Below, in pieces: positions 20,930-31,753 of a stretch of DNA of 64,000 bases. Position numbers and translations under genes: made by a program. Below the pieces are notes generated by a model, which saw only the letters and a list, made by a program, of their open reading frames with translations, searched no databases and was not told the DNA's origin. The stretch is from Vesta saturnalis (Eukaryota; Arthropoda; Insecta; Coleoptera; Lampyridae): NCBI GenBank assembly GCA_036346205.1, contig JARFJB010001977.1, positions 375,001 to 439,000 of the forward strand. Reading direction: 5' to 3'. Position 1 is the first letter of the stretch, and each line of letters begins with the position of its first letter.

Positions 20930-23390
20930 AATGGAATGAAGTAGAAAACGTGTTGAACGTATGTAAGCCAAACGAAAGAGTGATAATGATAGTGGAGGAT
21001 CTGAACGGATGGGTGGGTGTGGGCGTTCTAGGAAAGTTCGAAGACCAAAGATTTAATGAGAATGGTGGACGTCTGGTGAACATCTATGTGGAGAGGCCTG
21101 TTTGTATCTGATACGTGGTTTAAACATAAAAATGTGCATATGTATACATGGCAGAGGTGAATCTGAAAGTATGATAGATTTGATAGTGTATGATGAACGA
21201 CTTAAAAACCTGGTGAAAGACACAAAAGTAATGCGCGGATCGTAGCGTGGATTGGACCACGTTTTGGTTGTTTAGAGAGTATATATAGGGCAAACGTAGG
21301 TCTGGAGAAGGAAAGAAAACGTAGTGTGAATGTCTACAATTAGGGTACACAAACTAGTGGATAATGGTACGAGAATGAAATACGCAGATGCTGTGAGTAA
21401 AGAGTTATATGTAAATGAAACAGTGTAGAACGAACAATAAAAGATACTTACATTGAAAGTGCATGGATAAGCTTGAAAAACTGTGTTGTCAATTGTGCCG
21501 TGCAGATATGTGGAAGAGCACATGTAGGTAGACAGAAAAATGTGCTTGGTGGTGTGAAGAACATGGCAATTATTGCTGCAAAAAATGAGACAGAAATTGT
21601 ATGAGGTGTACAGATCCAGAAACAAAGAAGTGACGGAGGCAGTGAGAATAAGTAAAGAGGAAGAGATGGCTGTGGAAGGAGAGAAAATAAAAAATGATTT
21701 CGCGAGAAACAAAAAATTATTGGAAATGGGTCAAAAACACAAAACTGGGCCCAAAACGGAACGCTGCAGGAGTGATGAATATGAGCAATGAAATAGTATG
21801 GGACGATTTTAAAGTGAGGAAATGCTAGTAAGAATATTTCCGAAAGCTGTACAGTTGTGAGGGAAGTAAGACTAAAGGAGAACGTGGAAAGAATCGTGAA
21901 TGAAACTAAAAAGGATATTGGGATAAATGACGGAGAAAACTGTAGAAAGGTTGAAAAACGGCAAGGGAGCAGGTTTAGATGAAATCACTGGTGAAATGTT
22001 AAAGTATGGAGGTTCAAAGCTTATACGAAGATTATGTGAATTATTCAATGTGTGCCTTTTGTGTGGAAAAGCACCGAGGGATTGAAAAGCGCGATCATTG
22101 TACCAGTGTATAAGGGTAAGTGGAACAACAAGAGTGATTGCAAGAACCACAGAGGAATAAGCCTGCTCAGCGTGCCTGGTGAAGTATGTGGAGGAATACT
22201 GACTGATAGCGTACGAGAAGCTACATAAACTAAGATTTAGGATGTGCAGGTTGGCCTTATGCCAGGGAGGGGATGTGTCGATTAGATGATTTCCCTCCAT
22301 CAGGTGGTCGAAAAGTGTTTAAGTGTAAAAAGGAATCTGTACTGTGCGTTTGTAGATCTGGAGAACGCATACGACAGAGTGAGTAGGGAGAAGCTGTGGA
22401 AAATATTAAATGAATATGGCGTAAATAAAAGTCTAATATACGAAATAAGGGTAGTATGCAACGGTAGCCGGGCATGTGGTGGGATTAGAGGAGGTTTAAT
22501 ATTGAGCAAGGAGTGCGACAAGGCTGTGTGATGTCACCGTAGTTGTTCAATGTATACATGGATAAATGTGTTAGACAAGCATGCACCGATACAAATGGTG
22601 TAATAGTTGGTGATATAAATGTACAACTTCTGGTGTATGCAGATGACACAGTCTTATTAAGTGACGGTGAGAATTGGCTACAAACTGCCCTAAGGGAAGT
22701 GTGAGAGCATGGACCTAAAGGTAAATGTGAATAAAACTAAGATTGTGGTATTCAACCGGGAAGTTGGAAAGGAGAGTAGTGTATTTACTCTACAAGATGA
22801 AATTGTGGAGCAAGTGGACAAGCTGATACATCTGGGTAGGATGTTTACTGCAGATGGTACAATGAAGGGCGAGATTGGACGAAGAGTCAATGCTGGAAGG
22901 ACAGTGATTGGGAGTATGTGGACGATAATGAGAAACAAACTAGCAGCGAACCGAGCAATCTATAATGGCGTGACATGGGTATGTCAAAAAAAGCACGAAA
23001 GAAAAATAAATGCCGTGGGTATGAGATTCCTGAGGAGTGCATATGGTAAAACGAGAAAGGACAAGATAAGAATGAGTGCATAATGAGGGAGTGTGGCGAG
23101 GAAAAGACTATGATAGATACGTTGGTTTTGTCACATTGAGGGAATGAACAACGTAAGATTAACGAAGCAAATATATGTAGGTGAGGTTAGAGGTAAGGCC
23201 GTTCCTGGTAGTCCGCGTAAAACTGCGTAAAACTGCGCTGAATGTAGTAGAATGTACAATAAAGGAAAGAAGGATAAGGAGTTTTAAAAATAAACGGGCA
23301 AGTCAGAGACAATATACGAATCTTGCGGAAGTTATGAAGGTATGCGAAGATAGAAAAGCATGGAGAAGGACTGTGAATGAAAATAAATAA
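20930..23390 (+). pseudogene. Endonuclease/reverse transcriptase of RTE-like LINE, copy 2, decayed
   Basis: Frames change many times. About 20950-21110 covers the end of the endonuclease (NVCKPNE, then a DLNGWVGV variant). 21573-21791 is the linker (MRQKLYEVYRSRNKEVTE). 21900-22300 corresponds to the RT fingers. 22286-22531 reads FVDLENAYDRVSREKLW, with the first RT catalytic Asp region. 22620-22660 holds the YADDT box region. 22709-23083 is the RT thumb and connection (MDLKVNVNKTKIVVFNRE, VCQKKHERKINAVG), and 23181-23390 is the C terminus. Paired with copy 1 it gives a near-complete family consensus by comparison. It is inactive. Confidence 0.85.
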
Positions 23391-23411
23391 GAGGCAGGGA
23401 ATGGCGTGAAG
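20930..23411 (+). mobile_element. RTE-like LINE, copy 2 (5'-truncated)
   Basis: The same family as 6651-9575 but on the opposite strand, starting inside the endonuclease (VLNVCKPNE at about 20950). It ends after the shared 3' motif GCAGGGAATGGCGTGAAGG at about 23411. It has no clear TTATG tail, so the extreme 3' end may have been lost. Confidence 0.83.
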
Positions 23412-23587
23412 GTTAACTTAAGTTTCATTGAAAGTATATCATGCCCACCTATTATGGTTTTTGAAATAAAAATTATTTTCCGAAATCTTATAGTTTGTAA
23501 TTTAAAGATGCCCTTATGGTATGCATTTTTTAAATTTTAAATGTTTACTTGAGAATAATGCCTAAATTTATACTTTTCATCCAGACC

Positions 23588-24143
23588 TAAATCAAACTGT
23601 TCTAGATTTATTTCCAAAAAATGGAAACATTTAATTCCTTAGCCATTATTTCGAAAATGCTATAAATGGTTGGTATTAATACGACAAATAATCTCTTAAA
23701 TGCTGTAATATTATTTCTAAAATAATATTTAAACAAATGAACAAATTCTTAAACTATTTTTTATACACGGAGAATGCTTCAAGATTTTTAATAGAACTTG
23801 CACAATAGTTAACGAAAACTATTCACATTTACTTCAAGTGACAAAAAAATAGTTGTAAAGAAAACTAAAAATTATAATACATGTTCGAAATGGCATAATA
23901 AATTAATTAAGAATGTCTTGATTTACATAAACATTATTTTCGTTATTGTTATCCACTGTAACTCATTTTAACAGTAATATTTAGGCACTTAAGAGATAAA
24001 TTCTAAATTACAAACATTAAAAATTTGACATTTAAAAAGTTATTTCACCCATCCATAGGAACCATTCCTATCGTTCTCGAAATAGTGGCTAATGAATTAG
24101 AAGTTTCCGTTCTTTGGAAATAACTCTAGAACAGTTTGATTTA
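23588..24143. mobile_element. Foldback/MITE with long inverted arms
   Basis: The left arm begins TAAATCAAACTGTTCTAGA at 23588. The right arm ends with the reverse complement at 24143 (TCTAGAACAGTTTGATTTA). The arms match well for about 70 bp and continue, more divergent, for a further 60-80 bp toward the centre. The whole 556 bp could therefore fold into a hairpin with a loop of about 250 bases. Each end carries TA, which could be a Tc1/mariner-type target duplication. No coding capacity. Confidence 0.75.
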
Positions 24144-24174
24144 AGTATAACACATCACTTTGTAGCAAATCTTA

Positions 24175-24690
24175 TGTTTTAGAGCAACCTTGCAGGCCAT
24201 CTAACTGGTCACCCTCTTCCAATTTTCGTAAGTGTTATCTAACAATGCTCTGACCTGTCGCGAAAAATGGGCTGGAGCTCTATCTTGTTGTAACCACATA
24301 TTTTGTGCATATTTGATGGTAAATTTAAAAGCAACATAGGTAAATCGTTTGTTAAAAATTCAAAATACATTTGACCGATAGGGTGACCGTTAAAAAAGTA
24401 AGGGTCTACCACATGTTCTCCAACAATTCCTCCCCAAACATATATTGACCAACGATGTTGGTAGTCGATTTGTCGTATGATTCTTGGATTTTCAAGAGCG
24501 TAATAGTGAAAATTATGCTTGTTGACTCATACATTGTTGCGGTTTTGTCAAAAAATAAGACGTTCATACAAAATAATTGTTTTTCTTGAAGGCGCAATCT
24601 AGTCGACTGACAAAACTCAACTCTACGCTGAAATTTATTTTCATTCAGAACCTAGCGCAGTTGAATGAAAATGACTAATGTTTGGATTTT
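24175..24690 (-). pseudogene. Tc1-like DDE transposase fragment
   Basis: The minus strand in three alternating frames reads HNFHYYALENPRIIR, then YQHRWSIYVWGGIVGEHVVD and GQMYFEFLTNDLPML. MWLQQDRAPAHFSRQVRALL follows (second catalytic Asp), and PVRWPARL at 24195. This is the DDE core of the insect Tc1/IS630-type transposases. The fragment breaks off at the WPARSPDL position, immediately beside the foldback element, and lacks the last catalytic residue. It also lacks the N-terminal DNA-binding domain. Dead. Confidence 0.75.
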
Positions 24691-25394
24691 CCGAAACTGT
24701 CAACGAAACTGCCAATTGATTTTCCTAATTTGTAACCGTTTTAATCCTTTCTTCCTTTTTGTAATCTACGCTCCCTGTTTCAAAAACACGCTCGAGCGGT
24801 CTGCTAAAGTTTATTGATTCTGGAAAACATCATTCCCCAATACAAAAACCATGCCAATAAGCTCTTCCTTTGAAAAATTTATTTTTTAAAATAAAATATT
24901 ATACGCTAAGGTACTTGTATGTATTTTGTAAGCGTAATGTTAAAATTATTTGTTAAATAAACATTGTTTTCCACGGCTGACTAATTTTTTTTTTAATACT
25001 TTACTAATGAATTGGTCATATTTGTAGTTTTTGGTGTATATATAATACATATTTATATTTAAATTCTGCATTACATAGTAAAATCATATAAAAGGTGAAT
25101 CATTTGAAAACCTTAAAAAAACTGGTTTGAAAGTTGTCATTTTTGTAACCAAATTTTGAGCAACCTGTAAAATAAGAAAAAACTATTTCATGTCAAAATA
25201 TCATTAGACTTCTTGTACTAAAGTTCACACTGTGTAGCTTGTACAAAACAGACCGTTATTTTTTAATAGTTTTTCCAAACGCGCAAAAAGATTTTTTATC
25301 GTTTTTAATTTATTGCTCGTAAACTACTAAGGCAAATTAAATAAAATTTTCAGAAACAAGAAAGAAAAAAAAAAGAACTGAAATATACAAAGAA
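24691..25394. other. AT-rich spacer
   Basis: Nothing recognised except short motifs resembling Tc1-type ends near 25090-25165 (AGGTGAATCATTTGAAAA and GAGCAACCTGTAAA). Confidence 0.45.
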
Positions 25395-25491
25395 ATACAG
25401 GGTGTACCATTAAAAAATCCATTTTGTCATGCTTTTTGAACCACCCTGTATATACGAAAATATTTTCCCAAAATACACTCATATGTACAGA

Positions 25492-25494
<3 letters not shown>

Positions 25495-25582
<88 letters not shown>
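25495..25582. repeat. TA microsatellite
   Basis: About 44 TA units; the Ile/Tyr open frames on both strands here are repeat artefacts. Confidence 0.97.
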
Positions 25583-25585
<3 letters not shown>

Positions 25586-25864
25586 GTGTTTGAGATTTCC
25601 ACGAGTGTTATATGTATTCCCATTTATTGCGGGTCCATTATCTCCTTCGACGACGTCTCGGTCACTGATAATTTGGTTCTGCTTGGCACTACTCGAATTA
25701 AACTGTTATCTGATATGCGCTTGTTGTTAATTGGGCATTCTTCTAGTTTTATTAAGATTGTTGTTTGATGTGGTAAAGATGAGGTTGTAGTGTTTTTCCT
25801 TACTGTTCTGCTGCAAGTGCAGTTGTCGTAGCAGTAACGGGGAAATCCAATCTTTGGTAAGTTA

Positions 25865-26010
25865 TCCCAGCGCATGAACACTTAGCAGGATGGATAGGTG
25901 GATATTGAGTTGCAAGAGATGCCTATCAACGGCTACCTTAAATTTTTTCAGTGAAAGGAAAACAAAAACTAGGAAGATCATTCCAGAGTTAGAAGCTGTA
26001 GTACAAAGAA
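25865..26010 (-). pseudogene. 3' fragment of jockey-like LINE
   Basis: The sequence GGATCATTCCAGAGTT-type block with its flanks (AGGAAAAC, ACTAGG) closely parallels 53215-53310 of the LINE at 53.2 kb, which encodes the C-terminal KLWNDLPSS region. Only about 145 bp is present. Confidence 0.55.
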
Positions 26011-26184
26011 AGAATTAAAACGATTCTAAGCACTTCGCAATATATAATTATCATTAACGAAATTTGAGTATATGCATTAAAGCGAGTTAAAAGACCTTGA
26101 AAAAAGTCTATAAATATCGACGTTTGTCGATGTTTAACAACTTTAACAATTTTGTCTCTTAAAGACACAGTGCGTGATGTTTCG

Positions 26185-26370
26185 AGTATGTATGTTAATG
26201 TTCGACCCTTGATGGGTGAAAAAGCGTGACGGAATTCGTAGCAGAAAGTGAAACCGGATGTTATCCTGTTAGCAGAAACATGGTAAAAACCTGAAACTAT
26301 TAGCCTACATATTTCTCTTGATTGTTATGCAATTATAAGGAACGGTCGTGTTGACATGGATATGTGTACT
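26185..26370 (+). pseudogene. LINE endonuclease N-terminal scrap
   Basis: The plus strand reads VNVRPLMGEK, then after a stop KPDVILLAETW, and CYAIIRNGRVD. The pattern VR-L-K ... PDVI-L-ETW is the start of an AP-endonuclease domain of a jockey/CR1-type LINE, and ETW holds the catalytic Glu. No downstream endonuclease motifs are seen. Confidence 0.55.
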
Positions 26371-26884
26371 TATGTAGTATATATACAGTTCACGGATTTT
26401 TTGTACAACGTCTCGTTTCCAAGAAACCAACATCAACTTTATTTTTTATATGGTCGGAAAAAATAGTACACCCTGTATAGACGGCATTGGTCAACAAGAA
26501 TCCAGCGATATGCGACACAATATGCTTTAGCATGATTTAATGCAAAAAAGGCGTTTTATTAAATTTTGAACTTTATTGCTGTGTAGTATGCATTGAATTA
26601 ATGGAAACAGAAAAACGATCACGAAGTTTCACACAAAACTATTCTAGTTATCAAGCATCAATTGCCTGGATCAACAGATAGCCAAAAGGAATAATTCGTA
26701 ACATTTGTATTTGTAGAGATACATTTTAAATATGGGAAACTTAAAATTAATAATTAGAAATGGTAATATTGCAAAATAACACAACGTTATTCCATATGAT
26801 TATGAGAGCCACTAGTTGCCATCACTTTGATACCATCAAGATTAAGGTTATATTAAACAAGCCTTAATCAAAACTGAACAATCT

Positions 26885-27482
26885 TTTTAAAGATATACCG
26901 TTCGATTAAAAATTCGATGAAAATGACAACGTCATTGCGAACTCGGCAAGGAACACAACGGGATCTCACTTTTTAAAATCCAATTAAAATTGTTGAAAAT
27001 ACGAAGGAAAAACTTCGTGGTCCTTAGACATTTTTGATGTGTTTACCTCACTCCTTAATATAACCCCGCAAAACGATGTCCAAATGCGGCAAGTCCGGTG
27101 ATCTTGCAGGCCAGGGTGTTTCACTGTAAGTTGTGATAAGTTTCGATGGAAATCGCTCACACAAATATTACTGAATACCTCTGGAGTTACGTGCTGGTGC
27201 ACTGTCTTGCTGAAACCAGCACTCATGTAGAGCAGCTAATGGTATATCATCTAATGCATCTTCGAAATCGTTTCGTAGAAGGTCCGTATAACGCTCTGAA
27301 TTCAGGCTATGATGGTAGATAAAGGGGCCTATTATACGTGTATCAAAAATTCCACACCAAATATTGAATCCGAAGCGATGTAGATTTCTGGATATTCTGT
27401 TCATACGTGGATTTTTTGTTACCAGTAATGTGTTGCTCCTGTTGAAGATACCGTTATTGGTTATCATGCTCTCGTCGTCCAA
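26885..27482 (-). pseudogene. Tc1-like DDE transposase fragment, second family
   Basis: The minus strand reads MDDESMITNNGIFNR (first Asp region), then RFGFNIWCGIFDTRIIGPF, SERYTDLLRNDFEDAL and ECWFQQDSAPARNS (second Asp). After a frame change come WPARSPDLPHLDIVLRGYIKE near 27110-27060, the third catalytic region. This is the core of an insect Tc1/IS630-type transposase, a different family from the fragment at 24.2-24.7 kb. The N-terminal helix-turn-helix is missing, and I could not find paired ends. Confidence 0.8.
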
Positions 27483-28042
27483 ATAACTTTAAAGGGAAAA
27501 TTCACGTTGTCCTCACACATTCTGGTATACGGGTATTAGTTTTAATGCGTTTTTCGAATATTAATCTATAAAAGACAGTCATCCTGGCGCAAATAATTTT
27601 ACAAGCGTATTAAAAATCGAGTATTGCCTTGCAAAGGTATATCATTCGCACGTGAAATCTGCTAAGACAGTACAAGGCTCTTGTATTTGTGTGAATTAGC
27701 ATTGTTATTTGTTGTTTATATAAACACTCCGAATTTTATTTTTATTGTTTTTATTGTTGTATAGATGAATGTGTAACCTGAGAAAGGGGTGCTGTATTTT
27801 TCTAACGTAGTCAAACTTATATACCGGTCATAATGTTATGATCTATTTACAACTTACCTTTGTAAGGCTTTGTTTAAGGATTTTTTGTGTCAGCTTGTTA
27901 AGTAGAATGATTTACCTGTGAACCAATTTCTCTTTATATGTAATTTATTGTAACTGTACCTATGTAATGTTAGTAGTCGCTAAACAATTATGTACGTGTA
28001 AATTCCTGTTCTATTTTCTTTTGTCCTTGCCTTTACCTTACT
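27483..28042. other. AT-rich spacer
   Basis: No gene or element end recognised up to the terminus at 28043. Confidence 0.5.
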
Positions 28043-29991
28043 CCCATACAGCACATGATATCGTAGGGATATCCACTATATGTCTTATATAACCAAAAAT
28101 GTCCTGATACATTTGGGATATCCCGTTGATACGATGTAGACATCATTTTGGGTATCCATCAGATATTCCCTAGATATCTAGAGAGATATCCCCAAGATGT
28201 CCATTATAGTCGTTTACATCATCCATAATCACTGGGAAAAAACAATAATTAGTGTTTACGAATTATGTGCTCCCAGTTATCTTGATTTTGTAGTATATAC
28301 AAAATGCAGTTCGTTGTCGTTTTTATGAAAATATATGTAGTAGATTAAATACTAAACAGTTTTAATGGTGATCAACGTAAGGAGAAGATAATTTACATTT
28401 ACTAAAAATTATAGTTTATAGAATTCATAACGAATGTATGTATCCTTCAGTTTTCACTTTTTAAAAAAGTTCTCATTTAAAATTCGCGCGCAATGTTTCA
28501 AGCAAAGCTAACGAAGGAAGCGTGACTGCGCTTTCAAAGTTGAATTGTATTTTCTGCATCACAGTTTTAATTAGTTTTTTGTGCTGTTGTGTATTACAAA
28601 ATCTAAACGTAAGTACCTAGTAGCAAAATATTATTTAATGCGATTAATTATTTAACGGATAAATTATGTTTGTTGTTTGTTAGGAAATTAGGTTAGGTAG
28701 ATTATTTACTTATTTATTATAATTAATTATTCGCAATTTATGTACAGTTTTAACTCATGCGTTATTTAAAATGTTTTCCTTAATTTTCAAATAATTCTAT
28801 TTTATATATCAATTATTTATTTTAGATTGTAGAATGAAACTAGACATAGACCTTACCGGCATTGAGATGCAGTTGCGACAAATATTAGTATATAGTATAA
28901 TACTAATCAACGCAATTCATTTAACAATCTACCAGAAGTGCAATCAGCTATTAAAGAAAGTGAAATACCACTGACAAATGCGACTGACATGGAAGTAACC
29001 CAAAAGAAAGTAACAGAATGAAGATTATAGATCGAAATTGGTAAGATCTTAGTACTGTTATGGGAAATTGTTATTTAAAACTTTTCTTTTACTTGCATGG
29101 ATTTCTATCCTGGGAAGAAGTGGTAGTAATTCTGCCAAAGAAATAGTAAAATCCACATTTAGAAAAATTATGTTGGATGACCTAGCAATCCAGTACAGTT
29201 GGTTAGGTGGGAAAGAAAAAACAGTGCTTTCTCTTAGCGATGTGATTTTTGGTACATATGTCTTCTAATAAATATAAGCAATTTAGATAAAAAATGAGAT
29301 TATGAGCTTACATAACATAAATGTGTTTTCAAAATATAACCCAGAGTTACAATCAGAGTTTCAACTTTAATAAAGGTTTGAAATGTGTTGAAACTCAGTT
29401 TGGGAAACTTTGTCTAAACTTTAGTTTAATCTAAAACGTAAAACTAACCTTGCTTTTTGTATTAGGTGCGGTACATAGTAATAATGGCACTAATAATGCT
29501 ACAGACGTAGAAATTATCAATGAGATTAAAAATTGGCTGTGACACCACAGCGAGCCAAGTCAAAACGGTTAGGAACTATACTTAATCTTTGATCAATTAC
29601 TGACACATTCTAATATACTTACCAAATACTTAGTACCTTTTTTATTTCTTAACTGTATGCCGATAACAGCATAGCCTATGTACATACATAATTATAAATC
29701 TAGTAATAAAGTGAAACAAAATATTCTTTTTATTGTACGAACTCATAATAGATATATATTTTTGGATTTAATCTGGATATTTATGAGATTTTTGGATGCA
29801 TCATGAATATCCCACAGACATCTATTAATATTCAAAAATGGATATCCAAAAAACTGGATAAAGTGTGACATCTATATATCCATAAGATATCCAGTGGAAA
29901 TTTTTGTTAATATTCTAGATATATTTAGATATCCATCTAGATATATGCGGATAACCTATAGATATCTCATGGTTATTGAGTGCTGTGTGGG
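28043..29991 (+). mobile_element. TIR-bounded element with GATATC-rich flanks carrying a DUF4806-like gene
   Basis: The left end reads CCCATACAGCAC (28043-28054). The right end read in reverse is CCCACACAGCAC (29991-29980), 11 of 12 matching. Just inside each end are 170-230 bp packed with variants of the palindrome GGATATCC (about six on each side, for example GGGATATCCC and AGATATCC). The middle holds a spliced DUF4806-like coding remnant. Paired ends, mirrored subterminal motifs and an internal gene suggest a DNA transposon. A target duplication is not clear and no transposase is recognised. Confidence 0.6.
29053..29542 (+). CDS. DUF4806-like protein, last two exons (5' part degraded)
   Basis: The exon ending at 29251 reads ISILGRSGSNSAKEIVKST, then RKIMLDDLAIQYSWLGGKEK and SLSDVIF, which fits the DUF4806 pattern (IGG, VRRI, NELA-QYSWTG-GKK). 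A donor GTACAT follows at 29252, and a 214-bp intron ends TTTTTGTATTAG at 29465. The last exon (29466-29542) reads AVHSNNGTNNATDVEIINEI and stops after KNWL, again the family pattern (ATD-EI--AI--WL). Phase 1 fits at both junctions. Upstream, 28830-29040 resembles the preceding region (IPLTNATDMEV) but is interrupted. CTAAAC|GTAAGT at about 28607 could end a 5' leader exon. The role of DUF4806 proteins is unknown. The intact splice junctions suggest decay began at the 5' side. Confidence 0.6.
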
Positions 29992-31310
29992 TTATCACCT
30001 TTGTAATTTTACTGTTGTGTTTTGTATGTACCGTAATTTGCCTTATTGTTTTATGTGCTTATTTACTTAAAGACTGGCATGATTGGTGTTAAAGGGTCAC
30101 ATGTTTGATTTTTATCCTGATGATTTATGACACAATTGTGGGTGTGACTACATGGTTGGTTTTTTTATTGTGTTTATGTGTAACTAAACTGATTTTTATT
30201 AATGTTATAATTTTGTATGCACTTTAACCTGATTTAATTGTGTTTTGCTATTTATTTAACCCTTTTCAACTTTTTTTGTCTTATTTGATTTATTAATGTA
30301 CTTGTTTATGAATAAAGTGGGTTTTATTGGTGGTTCTGTCCCACAGTAGTATATTAACGGGTTGAACCACCATTGCGCAAAGCTCGTTAATTTTAATTTG
30401 AGTGGTTTCATTGTTTACCTGCCTCACATGATGCAACACTTACCTCATCTCAATCAAATAGCACAACGTACCTACCACTAGACGGTCACTTCGTTTGATC
30501 AGATTTGAGGTTTGCGAGTAATTAAATATCAGACTTGTAAATAAATTCTTATGTTTTAATTAGTGCCAGGAAAGTCAAAGTAAGGCAAGCAATTAATTTG
30601 AGTAATAGTAAAGTCAAAATAGATCACTTAGCTATTGTTTTGTTCTTAGATTTGCATCATTGCGAATCAGTTCAAATTACACTTTTCAAGATGGCCACCT
30701 GGGAGACGCTACAAAGTAGGGGGCCTAAAATATGCATTACTAATATTATTAAAATGTCCGACTTTAATATGACCTCTTTCCTAATTAAGGTGATGGTCGA
30801 CCGTTAAATTGTAGTAACTTATGACCACCTAAACTATATAATACTCACACATTAAAAATAAAATTAAGAAAAACACTTTTACTAGATTTTGAAGCACCTA
30901 CACTTCTAAGATCTTGTGAAATCCACTTTAAAGTTTTATTCAATCTTCATAATATCAAATGCTGCATAAAAAATAATTTATGTTCGTGACATGAGGAATT
31001 GATATTTAGCCACTCGGGATTCAGTGCATTCACTTCTTTGTACTTACATTAATTAAATTTCTAATGTAACAAGTTAGCCGTGATCAATTTTATAAGAATT
31101 TTGTCTTAATAACCGATGTTTTTTTAAATTTTTTATAATAATTTGTCACACTTTTATTTATTCACGGCTAGCTTCCTATAATACAATTCTTGAAAAAAAT
31201 CTTTTCTGTTATTAAATTGAAAATATATCAGAAATTAACGATTTTAGCCATAGGGGGTGCTTAATAAAAATGACAGAACATAAAGTGTATTTTGCACTTT
31301 TTAAAATAAA
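29992..31310. other. AT-rich spacer
   Basis: No element end or gene recognised. The plus frame 30598-30807 lacks an ATG at its start and has no motif. Confidence 0.5.
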
Positions 31311-31485
31311 ATACAGGGTGATTCATTTGAAAAGATTGACTAAATCATGTGTTCGAGTTTTGGCTCGCTCTATATTCAAATGGTGCAATAATAAAAAATA
31401 TCACATTCACCTAACACTGCACCAATGTCAAAACGTTATGCCTGGAAAAGTCTGGGGTATACAGGACGTTGAAATACCCTGTATA
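31311..31485. mobile_element. Mini-element with CAGGGT ends
   Basis: The left end is ATACAGGGTGATT and the right end reads ATACCCTGTATA (reverse TATACAGGGTATT). This is 175 bp with no coding capacity. It looks like a MITE of the Tc1/mariner type. Confidence 0.5.
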
Positions 31486-31550
31486 ACGTAATTAAACCCT
31501 ACATTGGAAGTATGGGGAGATGAGCTTAATCTAAATTTGAAATAATATAT

Positions 31551-31699
31551 AGGGTGTCCCATTTAAAAAAAAAAGTATGTTTGGTCTACCCTGGTAATGT
31601 GTAACACTCTGTAAATACCTATAATTTTTGTAAATAACTTTTTTTTGATATCTCCGTTAATAACGGATATATCTTACTTTGACCCACTAATGTCGCATC

Positions 31700-31703
<4 letters not shown>
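31551..31703. mobile_element. Second mini-element with AGGGTGTCCC end
   Basis: The left end is TATAGGGTGTCCCATTT and the right end read in reverse is TATACAGGATGCGACATT. About 150 bp, non-coding, and abutted on the right by a TA array. Confidence 0.45.

Positions 31704-31748
<45 letters not shown>
31702..31748. repeat. TA microsatellite
   Basis: About 23 TA units immediately after the mini-element end. Confidence 0.95.

Positions 31749-31753
<5 letters not shown>

Larger units (their letters stand above)
25399..26474. mobile_element. Possible TIR-bounded composite with CAGGGTG ends
   Basis: The left end reads TACAGGGTGTACCATT at about 25397. The right end read in reverse is TACAGGGTGTACTATT, ending at about 26474. 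Both are followed by an A/T run and TCC. Such ends are common on insect Tc1/mariner-type elements. A further end of the same type in the opposite direction (ACCACCCTGTATA) lies at 25441-25453, so the boundaries are ambiguous and several insertions may be involved. Confidence 0.4.

Noticed and set aside
30598..30807. 69-codon plus frame
   Set aside because: No ATG at its start and no recognisable motif in AT-rich surroundings.
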